A stretch of 64,000 bases of DNA from Nocardiopsis eucommiae (lineage in GTDB: Bacteria; Actinomycetota; Actinomycetes; Streptosporangiales; Streptosporangiaceae). Positions 47,701 to 56,613 of this stretch are shown here, piece by piece (position 1 is the first letter of the stretch; every line of letters begins with the position of its first letter). Under the pieces are notes generated by a model. It had not been told where the DNA came from and did no database searches. It saw only the letters and a list, made by a program, of their open reading frames with translations. The stretch is taken from assembly GCA_018388625.1 (NCBI GenBank), contig CP074402.1, positions 310,001 through 374,000 on the forward strand, given 5' to 3'. The position numbers and the translations under genes were made by a program.

Positions 47701-48008
47701 GGGGCACGAAGCAACACCGGGTGTCATGTCGTGAAATGACCCAGGGTGAACGGGAGGTACCGACCCGGGGGAGGGGGTTCTCGCCCATGAGGCGAAAATT
47801 TCTTGCCCGATGCCATTCCCGTGGAAGCGGTTCGCTTATACCGTGTGTGTCCAACGACTTACCAGGCCGCTCGGGCGCGCAAGTGTCTCCCCTCACCGGA
47901 CCGGCTCTGTGGGAGTGGAGCCGGGTCCGGTAGTCGTTCCCGGTCGGGCTGCGTATGGTTAAGCGAGGGACCCCTCACCATCGGAACGTGGGGCCGGGAG
48001 GAGTGAAC
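47701..48008. other. 308-bp gene-free region upstream of the STAS gene
   Basis: It contains a short stem TCGCC-CATGA-GGCGA followed by AAAATTTCTT (47781-47804), a possible terminator for mutAB-meaB. The AT-enriched segment downstream (47795-47850) probably holds the promoter of the anti-anti-sigma gene. No gene is seen. Confidence 0.45.
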
Positions 48009-48380
48009 GTGCACAGGCTTGGACTGAGCACGCGGTTCGAGAGCCGCAGCGTCATCGTCGCGATCGAGGGAGAGCTCGACATCGCGACCGCCGCCGACCT
48101 CCAGGAACACATCAGGACCGCGATCGAGGACCACGGTCCGTGGCTGATCCTGGACCTGTCCGCCCTGGACTTCATGGACTCCAGCGGGCTGAACGTCATC
48201 ATCAACGCCTATCGGAACGTCCGTGAGCGGGACGGTTCCCTGTCACTGGCGGCACTGAACGAACGCGTCACCAAGGTCGTCCGACTGGTCGGCCTGCACC
48301 GTCAGGTTCCCGTTCACCAGACCGTCGCCACCGCCGTCGCGGCGATGGAGGCCCTGGAGGCCAAACGCCAGGCCGGCTAG
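48009..48380 (+). CDS. Anti-anti-sigma factor (STAS domain)
   Basis: This is a 123-aa single STAS domain. Strand IVAIEGELDIATAADLQEHI and LDLSALDFMDSSGLNVII surround the phosphorylatable Ser in the conserved DSSGL motif. The C-terminus has LVGLHRQVPVHQTVATAVAAM. It would bind an anti-sigma kinase of the RsbW type and release a stress or developmental sigma factor when unphosphorylated. No such kinase is adjacent. GGGAGGAG fits the GTG at 48009 better than the GTG at 48003. Confidence 0.9.
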   Translation: MHRLGLSTRFESRSVIVAIEGELDIATAADLQEHIRTAIEDHGPWLILDLSALDFMDSSGLNVIINAYRNVRERDGSLSLAALNERVTKVVRLVGLHRQVPVHQTVATAVAAMEALEAKRQAG

Positions 48381-48568
48381 CCCGAACCAGGGTTCCGGGC
48401 CCCCTCCCGGGACCGTGACCGCCGCTGACACCCCTCCTCTCCCGTGCCCTCCTCCGGCAGGCGCGGTGCCCTGCCCGGAGAGGATCGGGTGTCGCCCGGC
48501 CGGACCGCCCCGAAGCGGGGCGGTCGTCCCCTGTGGACAACCCGCGGGGTCTCCCTCCTTCGGGGACA

Positions 48569-49246
48569 ATGGGTCCATCGACGACATCACCCCCTCCCCC
48601 GGTCCCCCCGCCGCCTCCTCGACCCCCTGCTCCGGTTCCAGGTCCGCATCCAGAACGACCCCCGCCACGCGCGCCGTGTCGCGGGAGTCGCCTCCGTGCT
48701 GCTCCTCGTCCTGACCGCGCTCCTCGCCTTCCTCCTCACCCTCGACCTCTCCGCCGCCGCGCGCTTCCTCCTGGTCCTGGTGGGAGCGGCCCTGGGCCTC
48801 CCCTCTTCCTGGTGCTGCTCGCCGTGCTGGTGAACCCGGCACCGCCCGGGGTCCGGCTCCCCGCCGGGACCCGTCCCGCCGACCTGCGCGCCGCGAGAAG
48901 GGCGCTCCGGTCGGGAGAGCTGACCGGCCTGCCCGAGGCGGACAGGGTCGCCCGGATCCTGGCCGCGCAGGTCCTGAGACAGCGGCTGTGGCTGTCGGTG
49001 CTGCTGCTGTGCGGTTTCGGCGTGCTGAACCTGTTCAACGCGCTCAACCGGTACACCTCGGACGGTGCGTGGAGCGGGACGTCCGTGTTCTTCCTGGCGA
49101 CGGGCCTTGTCTTCGTGGTGATAGTGGTCGTGGCCGTCCCCTCGGACCTCCGGTCCAGACGCGGGGCACGCGCCGTGGCCGAGGCCTACGACGCCCGGGC
49201 GAGAAGCCGGTCATCGACATCCCCACCGAGAGTCTCGGATTGGTAA
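48569..49246 (+). CDS. Membrane protein, tandem paralogue A (frameshifted)
   Basis: The corrected length is 226 aa. A Pro-rich N-terminus leads into LLRFQVRIQNDPRHARR. Two transmembrane helices follow, then the soluble segment TRPADLRAARRALRSGELT with EADRVARILAAQVLRQRLWL, then two more helices and a basic tail. Frames require about three missing Cs, two in the poly-C N-terminal region (48600-48630) and one near 48807. It shares layout and short motifs (LxxARRxLRxGxL, RVARxLAAQ) with the next gene, so they are paralogues. The start is uncertain. The function is unknown. Confidence 0.6.
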   Translation: MGPSTTSPPPPVPPPPPRPPAPVPGPHPERPPPRAPCRGSRLRAAPRPDRAPRLPPHPRPLRRRALPPGPGGSGPGPPLFLVLLAVLVNPAPPGVRLPAGTRPADLRAARRALRSGELTGLPEADRVARILAAQVLRQRLWLSVLLLCGFGVLNLFNALNRYTSDGAWSGTSVFFLATGLVFVVIVVVAVPSDLRSRRGARAVAEAYDARARSRSSTSPPRVSDW

Positions 49247-49272
49247 CGGGATTTCCGGGTAGTGGGTTCGGC

Positions 49273-49974
49273 ATGAACGAGCCCACGACACACCCCCGGT
49301 CCGCTCGCCGACATCCCAGGGCCCTGTTCGGCCGGATGCAGGTCTACGCGCAGAACCACCCGCGTGCCTACGCCGTCAGGGCCGTGTCAGTCGCCCTTCT
49401 CGTGGGGCTGCTCCCGCCATTCGTCCTCTGCGTGATCCTGCTCGACGACTGGGCGTCCGCCGTCCCGGTCCTGCTCGGCGCGGCGGCCCCCGTCGTGATC
49501 ATGGGCGCCCTCATGGTGTGGCTGATGCCCGCGTTCCTGCGCCGGACGCTGGGCACCTCGACGCTGCGGCCGGACACCGATCCGGTGGACCTGCTGGAGG
49601 CCAAGCGCCAGCTGCGCCGCGGCGGCCTCCACGAACGGGACGAGGTCAACCGGGTCGCCCGGGTCCTCGCCGCCCAGGCGGAGGCGAGGATCAACTCCCC
49701 GAGGACCGTCAACGTCGTGAGCGTGGTCGGCGCACTGCTGTTCGGTGCGCTCGCGACCATGAGCTACCTGCTCGACGGAGCGGGTTCCGACTTCCGCCTC
49801 ACCGCGACGTTCACGCTGCTGTTCCTGGCGTACCTGCTCTTCCTCGGCCCCTGGACCAGGCGCTACCGGCAGCGCGCCCGGGAGTTCGCGAGACTCTACG
49901 ACGAGCGCGAGACCGCTCGGGAGCGCCCTCCGGAGGCCGCCCGGGAACGCGCTCCGGACGCCCTCGTCCACTGA
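49273..49974 (+). CDS. Membrane protein, tandem paralogue B
   Basis: This 233-aa protein is intact. It has four helices in two pairs, VSVALLVGLLPPFVLCVILL with VPVLLGAAAPVVIMGALMVW, and VVSVVGALLFGALATMSYL with LTATFTLLFLAYLLFLG. The intervening soluble part DPVDLLEAKRQLRRGGLHER with EVNRVARVLAAQAEARI matches paralogue A. The C-terminus is charged and rich in Arg and Glu. Its function is unknown. The ribosome site is weak, and the gene starts 26 bp after paralogue A. Confidence 0.75.
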   Translation: MNEPTTHPRSARRHPRALFGRMQVYAQNHPRAYAVRAVSVALLVGLLPPFVLCVILLDDWASAVPVLLGAAAPVVIMGALMVWLMPAFLRRTLGTSTLRPDTDPVDLLEAKRQLRRGGLHERDEVNRVARVLAAQAEARINSPRTVNVVSVVGALLFGALATMSYLLDGAGSDFRLTATFTLLFLAYLLFLGPWTRRYRQRAREFARLYDERETARERPPEAARERAPDALVH

Positions 49975-50005
49975 CCAGAGACCGCTCGGATGACTCCGAG
50001 CCCCC

Positions 50006-50042
50006 GCGCCCCCGGCGAACGTCCCCCGTCCGCCGGGGGCGC
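50006..50042. terminator. Hairpin terminator between convergent genes
   Basis: GCGCCCCCGGCG (50006-50017) pairs perfectly with CGCCGGGGGCGC (50031-50042). It lies between membrane paralogue B and xylA, which converge. Confidence 0.75.
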
Positions 50043-50047
50043 CCCTG

Positions 50048-51205
50048 TCAGCGGGCGCCGAGCAGGTGCTCCAGGGCGAGCTGGTCCAGCCGCTCGAAGT
50101 GGTATCCGCGCCGCCCCGCCTCCTCCAGGTCCAACTCCTCCCCGAGCAGGTCCGCGACTCCCTCACCCGGGGAGAGCGTGGGTTCGGACAGCTCGGGCAC
50201 CCGGGCCTCGGCCAGGGCGGTGACCACCTCCGGGTCGGCGCGGAAGGCGGCGGCCCGCTCCTTCAGGAGGAGGTAGTTGCGCATGCAGCCCGCCGCGGAC
50301 TCCCACACCCCGGACACGTCCTCGGTGCGCGGCGGCTTGAAGTCGAAGTGCCGGGGACCCTCGTACCCGGAGCGCTCCAGCAGGTCGACCAGGAAGAACG
50401 CCTCCTTGAGGTCCCCCGCGCCGAAGCGCAGGTCCTGGTCGTACTTGACGCCGCGCTGCCCGTTGAGGTCGATGTGGAGGAGCTTGCCCGCCCACAGGGC
50501 CTGGGCCACGCCGTGCGCGAAGTTCAGCCCGGCCATCTGCTCGTGGCCGACCTCCGGGTTGACCCCCACCATATCGGGGTGGGCCAGCCGCTCGATGAAG
50601 GCCAGGGCGTGGCCGACCGTGGGCAGCAGGACGTCGCCGCGCGGTTCGTTGGGCTTGGGCTCGATGGCGAAGCGCAGGTCGTACCCCTGGTCGAGCACGT
50701 ACGCGCACAGCAGGTCGAAGGCCTCACGCAGACGGTCCAGAGCGGCCTGCTGGTCCTTGCCCGCCTCGGTCTCGGCGCCGTCCTGGCCGCCCCAGCACAC
50801 GAAGGTCCGGGCCCCCAGTGAGACCGCGAGGTCGATGTTGCGGACGACCTTGCGCAGTGCGTAGCGGCGCACGTCCCGGCTGTTGGAGGTGAACCCGCCG
50901 TCCCGGAAGACCGGGTGGCTGAACAGGTTGGTGGTGACCATGGGCACCCGCACGCCGGTCGCGTCGAGGGCGCCTCGGAAGCGCCGGAGGATCGCCTCCC
51001 GCTCGGCGGGGGTGCTGCCCGGCGGGATCAGGTCGTCGTCGTGGAAGGTGACGCCGTACGCGCCGAGGTCCGCGAGGCGGTGCACGGCGTCCACCGGGTC
51101 GAGCACCGGACGGACCGGGTCGCCGAAGGTGTTGACGCCGCGCCAGCCCACGGTCCACAGGCCGAAGCTGAAGCGGTCCTCAGGGGTGGGGCGGAGGTCG
51201 GACAT
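50048..51205 (-). CDS. xylA: Xylose isomerase
   Basis: This 385-aa TIM-barrel enzyme is intact and interconverts D-xylose and D-xylulose (also glucose and fructose). Diagnostic segments are [29 protein letters not shown] with the catalytic His, [10 protein letters not shown], the metal-binding [13 protein letters not shown] and [20 protein letters not shown], and [20 protein letters not shown]. The length and motifs match the actinomycete class I enzyme. It is divergent from a ROK repressor, so it is probably xylose-inducible. No xylulokinase gene is present here. I placed the start at the ATG 51205. Confidence 0.96.
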   Translation of the reverse strand: MSDLRPTPEDRFSFGLWTVGWRGVNTFGDPVRPVLDPVDAVHRLADLGAYGVTFHDDDLIPPGSTPAEREAILRRFRGALDATGVRVPMVTTNLFSHPVFRDGGFTSNSRDVRRYALRKVVRNIDLAVSLGARTFVCWGGQDGAETEAGKDQQAALDRLREAFDLLCAYVLDQGYDLRFAIEPKPNEPRGDVLLPTVGHALAFIERLAHPDMVGVNPEVGHEQMAGLNFAHGVAQALWAGKLLHIDLNGQRGVKYDQDLRFGAGDLKEAFFLVDLLERSGYEGPRHFDFKPPRTEDVSGVWESAAGCMRNYLLLKERAAAFRADPEVVTALAEARVPELSEPTLSPGEGVADLLGEELDLEEAGRRGYHFERLDQLALEHLLGAR

Positions 51206-51249
51206 GTGTGCTCCCGGGGGTCGGTCCGTGGAGGGCGTCGGACCCCGCC

Positions 51250-51279
51250 AGTTTGTATAGAGTCCCAACTAATTGTCAA
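51250..51279. promoter_or_regulatory. Candidate ROK/XylR operator with -35 element
   Basis: AGTTTGTATAGAGTCCCAACT (51250-51270) has AGTT/AACT ends and an AT-rich core like known XylR operators. On the minus strand TTGACA (51279-51274) lies just upstream of it, facing xylA. The AT-rich block is isolated in GC-rich sequence. Confidence 0.5.
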
Positions 51280-51380
51280 CGGTCTCCGCCACCCCGATCC
51301 GGGCGGTGGTCACGCCCGCTCCCGCTCATCCCACACCGCACGGGTGAGTTCGTACTCGACCGAGGCCACCACGTTTCCGA

Positions 51381-52613
51381 CTACGGCAGCGGCAGGGCAC
51401 CCGAGTCCAGGCCGTGGATCATCACGGCGGCGCCGCCACGGGACGCGGCGCTCATGCCGAGGGCGGAGGGCTCCACCCGGCACCCGCCCGCCTCGGGGGC
51501 GAAGGAGTGCGCCCCGGCCGCCGCGCGACAGCTGGGGAGCAGCCACGGGGCCAGCGGCACGAAGTACCCGCCCACCACCACGGCCCCGGGGTTGACCACG
51601 TTGACCAGGGTCGCCACCCCGCGTCCCAGCCAGGTTCCGGCGCGTTCCAGGGCGGCGACGGCCGGACCGTCACCCGCAGACGCGCGCTCGACCACGAGGT
51701 CGACCAGGGCGGCGACGTCCCGGCTCTCCAGGGGACGGTCCGCGACCCGGTCCGGCAGGGCGGCACGCAGGATCGCCCCGATCCCGGCCAGCGCCTCCAG
51801 ACAGCCCCGCCGCCCGCACGAGCACTCCGGGCCGTCGGCGGCCAGTTCCAGGTGGCCGATCTCCCCGGCGGAACCGGCGGCGCCGCGCAGCAGCTCACCG
51901 CCGGTGAGCACCCCCGCGCCGATCCCCACCTCGCCGGTCACGTACACCAGGTCCGTGAGTCCGGCCAGGGAGCCGAACCGGTACTCGGCCATGGCGCCGA
52001 GGTTGGCGTCGTTGTCGACCAGGACGGTCGCGCCGGCGAGGGCGGAACCCGCCAGCTCCGAGCGGAGGAGGTCGCGCAGAGGCACGTCCCGCCAGTCCAG
52101 GTTGGGCGCCCGCGTGACCGTGCCGGTGGGGGAGTCGATCAGCCCGGGAACCGCCACGCTCACCCCGACCACCGCGCGGCCCTCCAGCACGGGCTCGCCG
52201 GTCACCTCCCGCAGCACCGTCGCGATCCGGGCCGCGCAGGCCACCGCCCCCACTGAGCGGGCGTCCAGCGGCACGTGCCGCACCACCAGATCCCGGTGGG
52301 CCAGGTCCACGGCGACCACCGAGAGGTAGTCGACGTTGACCTCCACGCCGACGGCGGCCACGGAACGGTCGTCCAGGTCCAGAAGGACACCGGGTCGGCC
52401 CACCCGGCGCTGCGGGGTCTGCCCGGTCTCCCGGACCAGACCGCGCTCCATGAGGTCGCTGACCAGGCTGGACACGGTGGTCTTGTTCAGTCCGGTGGCC
52501 GTGGCGACGGCGGCACGCGAGCACGGGGAGAGGGCCCGGACGGTCCGCAGCACCGCGCGGAGGTTGTTCTCACGGATGGTGTGCAGACCCGCCGTGCCGG
52601 TACCGGCCGCCAC
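51381..52613 (-). CDS. ROK-family transcriptional repressor (XylR-like)
   Basis: This 410-aa protein is intact. It has an N-terminal winged HTH (SRAAVATATGLNKTTVSSLV) and a C-terminal ROK domain. The domain has GVSVAVPGLIDSPTG, the DNDANLGAMAEYRFG sugar-kinase-like strand and the zinc motif ECSCGRRGCLEAL. The GTG at 52613 follows GAGGGGG. Divergence from xylA and the family's role in xylose control make repression of xylA the likely job. It may also respond to other sugars. Confidence 0.9.
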   Translation of the reverse strand: MAAGTGTAGLHTIRENNLRAVLRTVRALSPCSRAAVATATGLNKTTVSSLVSDLMERGLVRETGQTPQRRVGRPGVLLDLDDRSVAAVGVEVNVDYLSVVAVDLAHRDLVVRHVPLDARSVGAVACAARIATVLREVTGEPVLEGRAVVGVSVAVPGLIDSPTGTVTRAPNLDWRDVPLRDLLRSELAGSALAGATVLVDNDANLGAMAEYRFGSLAGLTDLVYVTGEVGIGAGVLTGGELLRGAAGSAGEIGHLELAADGPECSCGRRGCLEALAGIGAILRAALPDRVADRPLESRDVAALVDLVVERASAGDGPAVAALERAGTWLGRGVATLVNVVNPGAVVVGGYFVPLAPWLLPSCRAAAGAHSFAPEAGGCRVEPSALGMSAASRGGAAVMIHGLDSGALPLP

Positions 52614-52670
52614 CGCGCCCCCTCGAAATCCCGTTGCCCCCGTCTGCGGGGCGCTGGTTGGATTCCCATC

Positions 52671-53249
52671 ATGGTGCCTGCAGACGTCTTCCGAGACCAA
52701 CCCGTCCTCGTGGGGGAACGGGTGCGGTTGGAACCGCTCGGCGCGGCCAACGCGGACGAGGTCATCCCCGCCCTCGTGGACATGGATCCGCAGGTGCGCA
52801 GGCTCACCGGCACCCACCAGGAGTTCACCCCCGAACAGCTGCGCCGCGTGTTCACGGAGCGGGAGCACCGGCACGACCGGGCCGACTGGCTGATCCGCGC
52901 CCCGGACGGCACGGCCGTCGGAGACTGCGCGCTGCTCGACCTCGACCCGGACAACGCCGAGGCGCACTACCGGATCGCGCTCAACTCCATGGCGTGGACC
53001 GGCCGGGGCTACGGCACCGAGGCCACCGACCTGGTCCTGGAGTACGCCTTCGCGACAGCCGGGCTGCACCGGGTGGCCCTGGAGGTGTTCGCCTTCAACC
53101 CCAACGCCGAACGCTCCTACGCCAGGTCGGGGTTTGTCCGCGAGGGCGTGTGGCGCCAGCACCTGCGCTGGGACGGCGCCTGGCACGACGCGGTCCTGAT
53201 GTCGATCCTGGACCACGAGTACGCCGAACTCCGCCGTGGGCGTGGCTGA
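52671..53249 (+). CDS. GNAT-family acetyltransferase (RimJ/RimL-like)
   Basis: This 192-aa protein is intact. The family pattern is VGERVRLEPLGAANADEVIP, DWLIRAPDGTAVGDCALLDL, RIALNSMAWTGRGYGTEATD (acetyl-CoA loop), HRVALEVFAFNPNAERSYAR and FVREGVWRQHLRWDG. RimJ/RimL-type GNATs acetylate ribosomal-protein or other N-termini, or detoxify antibiotics. The acceptor here is unknown. It is divergent from the ROK gene, with a 57-bp gap. Confidence 0.9.
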   Translation: MVPADVFRDQPVLVGERVRLEPLGAANADEVIPALVDMDPQVRRLTGTHQEFTPEQLRRVFTEREHRHDRADWLIRAPDGTAVGDCALLDLDPDNAEAHYRIALNSMAWTGRGYGTEATDLVLEYAFATAGLHRVALEVFAFNPNAERSYARSGFVREGVWRQHLRWDGAWHDAVLMSILDHEYAELRRGRG

Positions 53250-53288
53250 TCGAGGGGAGGCACGGGGGACGGCGTTAGTGTCGTGTGC

Positions 53289-53758
53289 ATGCCCGTCCCG
53301 GACTTCGTCACCCAGATGCGCGAGCACGTCGGCCACTCCCTCCTCCCCTGGTGGGGGTGACCGGAGTGGTGCTCGACGATGACGGCCGGGTGCTGCTGCA
53401 CCAGCGTTCCGACGACGGACGCTGGGCCACCCCCGGCGGCATCCTCGAACCGGGGGAGCAGCCCGCCCAGGCGGTGGTCCGCGAGGTGTGGGAGGAGACA
53501 GGCGTACGGGTCGAGGTGGACCGCCTGGTGAGCGTGGTCGCTCAGGAGCCGCACACCTATCCCAACGGCGACCGGGTGCAGTTCCTCGACCTCGCCTTCC
53601 GCTGCCGCCCCGTCGGAGGCGAACCCAGGATCGACGGCGACGAGAGCCTGGACGTGGACTGGTTCACGGAGTCCGAGACGCCGCCCATGGCCGAGCGCGT
53701 CCTCGAACGCATCCGCTGGGCCCGCCGCGACGAGGGCGAGCCGTACTACGTCCGCTGA
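53289..53758 (+). CDS. Nudix hydrolase (frameshifted near 5' end)
   Basis: The corrected length is 156 aa. The Nudix box is complete: GGILEPGEQPAQAVVREVWE followed by ETGV, with the metal-binding Glu residues in REVWEE. One C is missing near 53349 (SLLPLVGVTGVVL), which otherwise truncates the protein after about 20 residues. The ATG at 53289 begins MPVPDFVTQMREHVG, as in other actinomycete Nudix proteins. It hydrolyses an unknown nucleoside-diphosphate compound. Confidence 0.88.
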
Positions 53759-53858
53759 TCGGTTCCGGACCGCCCTGCTCGCTGCTGAACGGCGCCACCG
53801 AGCGCCACGCCCTGGAGGAGTACGTCCGGGCAGCCGAGCGGCGTGCGGGACACGTCCG

Positions 53859-54152
53859 TCAGCTCCACTGGCGGCGCATGGTCCAGCGGTCCGAGGCGGC
53901 GTCACGGGAGATGTCGATGATGCTGGGCTGGCCGGTCTCGGACTCGGCCGCGACCCGGAGCAGGTGGATGTGCGTGGCGGGTACGCCCGGGGCGCCGGGC
54001 CGCGCGGGCCAGTCACCGATGATCCGACGCACACGGAAGGTGTGGCCGCGCCAGGTGAACCGGACCGGGTGACCACGGTCGGTGGAACGGACGTTGATCT
54101 GGTCGTTCAGGAGACTCACGAGGGACAGTCTATCGAACACCTGTTCGAACAC
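53859..54152 (-). CDS. Small conserved-looking protein (DUF6504-like)
   Basis: This 97-aa protein begins at GTG 54152, with AGGAGA 7 nt upstream. The core HPVRFTWRGHTFRVRRIIGDW and THIHLLRVAAES suggest a small beta-barrel. I associate the WRGxxYRVRxI pattern with DUF6504 proteins that pair with error-prone polymerase genes, but no such gene is here and the assignment is weak. It lies 80 bp downstream of the M48-like gene on the same strand. Confidence 0.6.
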   Translation of the reverse strand: MFEQVFDRLSLVSLLNDQINVRSTDRGHPVRFTWRGHTFRVRRIIGDWPARPGAPGVPATHIHLLRVAAESETGQPSIIDISRDAASDRWTMRRQWS

Positions 54153-54232
54153 GTCAAGTCTCCTGAGGGTGGCGCGGGTCGCGCTTCGTGGAGAAGCTCC
54201 TGGTCGCAGCGGTGGATGCCGGGGCTGGCGGG

Positions 54233-55158
54233 CTACAGGAACACCCGGCCCCGGCGGTCGCGGTCGCGCAGGGCGGCCATGCGGCGGGTGTTGCCGGGGT
54301 GTCGGGAGAGCAGGTGATAGAGCAGCAGCGAGCAGCCCCGGTCCGTGTGGGCCCGGGCGGCCATCTCGCCCAGGTTCACCCGCCGGTACAGGGTCGGGCC
54401 TCCGGCGTAGAGCCGCACCCCGTGCGCGCCCTCGGGCACGTGCGCGTGGGCGTGGTTGTCGGCGGTGTACTCGCAGGCCCGGGACAGCGCCGAGCCGAGG
54501 CCGGGGACCAGGTCGGCGCCGAGGGTGGCCACCCGCCGCCAGTAGCCCGTGTGACCGGCGGCGAGGTGGCCCACCTGGTGCGCGACGAGGAAGGCGAGGG
54601 CCTCCCGGTCCCGGGGAGGCCGTGGTCGTCGAAGACCGCGTCGGGCAGCACCAGGTAGCGCCGGAGTCCGTGCGCGGCGGCGTCCGCGCGCACCGAGACC
54701 GGCCCCGGCCGGACGTAGGCTTCCGGGCGCCGGGCCAGCCCCATGTCCCGCGCCAACGAACCCACCACCCGGTACGCCTCGGGGAACTGGGTCGGAGAGA
54801 TCCGGACCGACTCGGCGCGTTCGCGGGCGTACCGCAGGCCGCGCGCCGACCAGCAGACCAACGGCACCGTGACCAGTGCCAGCGCCGTCCACAGCAGCGA
54901 ACCCGACACCGACCACACCAGGCGCAGCAGCACCGCGGTCAGCGCCAGCGTCACCGTCACGGCCAGGGCCAGCAACGGTCTCTCCCAGGGGTGAGCCGAG
55001 GCCGGGACGACCTCCTCGTCGGAGTCGGCGGGGTACGGTTCGCTCGCCTGTGGGGAGGGCTGGTGCGCCGACCTCGGTCCGGGGGCGGCGGTGCAGCCGG
55101 GGACCCCGTGGACCGCGCTGGTCGGTGAGGTCCCCCAAGACGGCATGGAATGTCGCAT
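54233..55158 (-). CDS. M48-family-like membrane protein with Gln in the catalytic HExxH position (frameshifted)
   Basis: The corrected length is 308 aa, with one C missing near 54620 (DDHGLPRDREALAFL). Two transmembrane helices lie at about residues 48-95. The peptidase-like core has RYLVLPDAVF, then LVAHQVGHLAAGH at residues 194-198, and RACEYTADNHA, the M48 third-ligand ExxAD motif. The normal M48 motif is HExxH. Here the codon is CAG, giving HQVGH. A Glu-to-Gln change in this motif normally abolishes catalysis while leaving zinc binding. I infer a pseudo-peptidase, unless the base is a read error. GAGGGGAG precedes ATG 55158. Confidence 0.78.
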
Positions 55159-55263
55159 ACTGCTCCCCTCGGGCCGCCCGTGTCAGGGAATGACTACTCC
55201 CTGTGCCTAAATATTACTTTCCGCTTCCCTTCGTGTGGTGTGGCGGAGGCGGCGTGTCCGGGC

Positions 55264-55959
55264 TCAGGGATGTTCGTACCGGCGGAACTCCTCCGCGAGC
55301 TCGTCGAGGAAGTGGTCGACCTGGGCCGGGTCGTATCCCGGGCGGGCCCGGGTGGTGGCGAACTGGACGCGCTCCACCTCGGCGGAGCTGAGCGTGGCGC
55401 GGTCCGGCCTCCCTTGGAGAAGGACCTCCAGGGTGTACTCGGCGCGGTCCAGGAACTCGTCCACCTCCTGCTCGTTGTAGCCGGTGGTCAGTCGGGTGGT
55501 GGCGAAGCGCTTCTCCCTGATGTCCTGGGGCGCCATCCGGGGGCCGTCCGCCGGGGTGCCGGGCGGCGGGCCGGGACGGCGCGGGTCCGCGTACCCCGTC
55601 CCCTGGCCGGGGTGGGGCGGGCGGGGCCCGTCCTGGCCCGGGCGCGGAGGCAGGGGCGGCGGCGCGGCGGGCTGGCCCAGGCCGCGTCCGGCGAGGTCGG
55701 CGACGACGAGGTCGAGGAAGTCGTCAACCTCGTCCTCGCGGTAGCCGGGGCTCATCCGGGTGGTGCGGAACCGGGAGTTGCGGATCTCGTCCGCGGTGAG
55801 CAGCGGTCCGGTGCGCGGCCCGCCCTCCAGCGCGACCAGCGTCGCCTCGATCCGGTCGAGGAGCGCGTCCACGTCCTCCTCGTTGTAACCCGGGCGCAGA
55901 CGCACCGTGTGGAACTTCTTGTTGCGGATGTCCGCCGGTGTCAGAGGCATGGTCCCCAT
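55264..55959 (-). CDS. Protein with four DivIVA-type N-terminal motifs
   Basis: This protein is about 231 aa and intact. It has four copies of the short DivIVA-domain motif, each about 33 residues: ADIRNKKFHTVRLRPGYNEE, ADEIRNSRFRTTRMSPGYRE, PQDIREKRFATTRLTTGYNE and AEVERVQFATTRARPGYDPA, each followed by VDxFLD. A Pro/Gly-rich linker separates pairs 1-2 and 3-4. No long coiled coil follows, unlike true DivIVA. The repeats may provide multivalent membrane or protein binding at poles or septa. The start may be 55959 or 55950, and neither has a strong ribosome site. Confidence 0.8.
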   Translation of the reverse strand: MGTMPLTPADIRNKKFHTVRLRPGYNEEDVDALLDRIEATLVALEGGPRTGPLLTADEIRNSRFRTTRMSPGYREDEVDDFLDLVVADLAGRGLGQPAAPPPLPPRPGQDGPRPPHPGQGTGYADPRRPGPPPGTPADGPRMAPQDIREKRFATTRLTTGYNEQEVDEFLDRAEYTLEVLLQGRPDRATLSSAEVERVQFATTRARPGYDPAQVDHFLDELAEEFRRYEHP

Positions 55960-56613
55960 TGTGCAGTTCACGAGGTTCGTAGGTGCGCTATCGCGCGTTC
56001 GCGTGTGCGTCCCGGGTGCTCCGGTCGTCCGTCGGACGGTGCCGGGGCCGTCCCCGGCCGGGCGGACGCACACGCGGAGGGCGGACACGGGAAGGCAGGG
56101 GGAACTCATGGTTCGCATTATGCCGAGAGGAGGTGACCCGTGCCACACCGGCCGGTGGTTCCGGCCGGTGCGGACGCGGAACGGGCGCCGGTCGGGTGTC
56201 CTCACGGCCGACGTCTTCCTTGTAAGACGCTCCGGCCGGGAGAAGGTTTACCTGAATCCAAAAGAATAACCAGAATTATCGAGCGCGGTTACTCAGTGCA
56301 TTCAAAGGTTCATTGTGATGTTTTCGAGATCAGTGATCATGCATTTGATCTTTGGCTGGACTGTATTGTCATCGTAGGGAATGGAAAGCAACTCGGCCGG
56401 TTCTTCCGGCTCTTGCCCTCTGCGGGCCGAAACCGCGCAAGCTCTCTATTTTCGCAGGTCATAGGCTTCTGTGTGCCTTGGCCGTCCCCCATTCGACCCT
56501 GGTCCGTGATTCCGCGTTCCGAGACTTCCCGCCTTTGTGTTCCGGCGGTGGAAGCCCAGACCAGGCCTGGCCCCGACCCATGTGGGCCTGGACGATCCAC
56601 ACGAGGATTGATC
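55960..56613. other. 654-bp gene-free region with AT-rich island
   Basis: I see no gene. From about 56230 to 56400 the composition drops to roughly half GC, against about 70% or more around it, with TGATCATGCATTTGATC and other short palindromes. The segment is open in the frame of the next gene but lacks its codon bias, so I regard it as the promoter/leader of the LAXTG protein gene. Confidence 0.55.

Noticed and set aside
56140..56613. N-terminal extension of LAXTG protein 1 to an upstream GTG
   Set aside because: The frame is open, but it lacks a signal peptide, has AT-rich codons unlike the gene, and puts the clear signal peptide in the middle of the protein. TTG 56614 fits.
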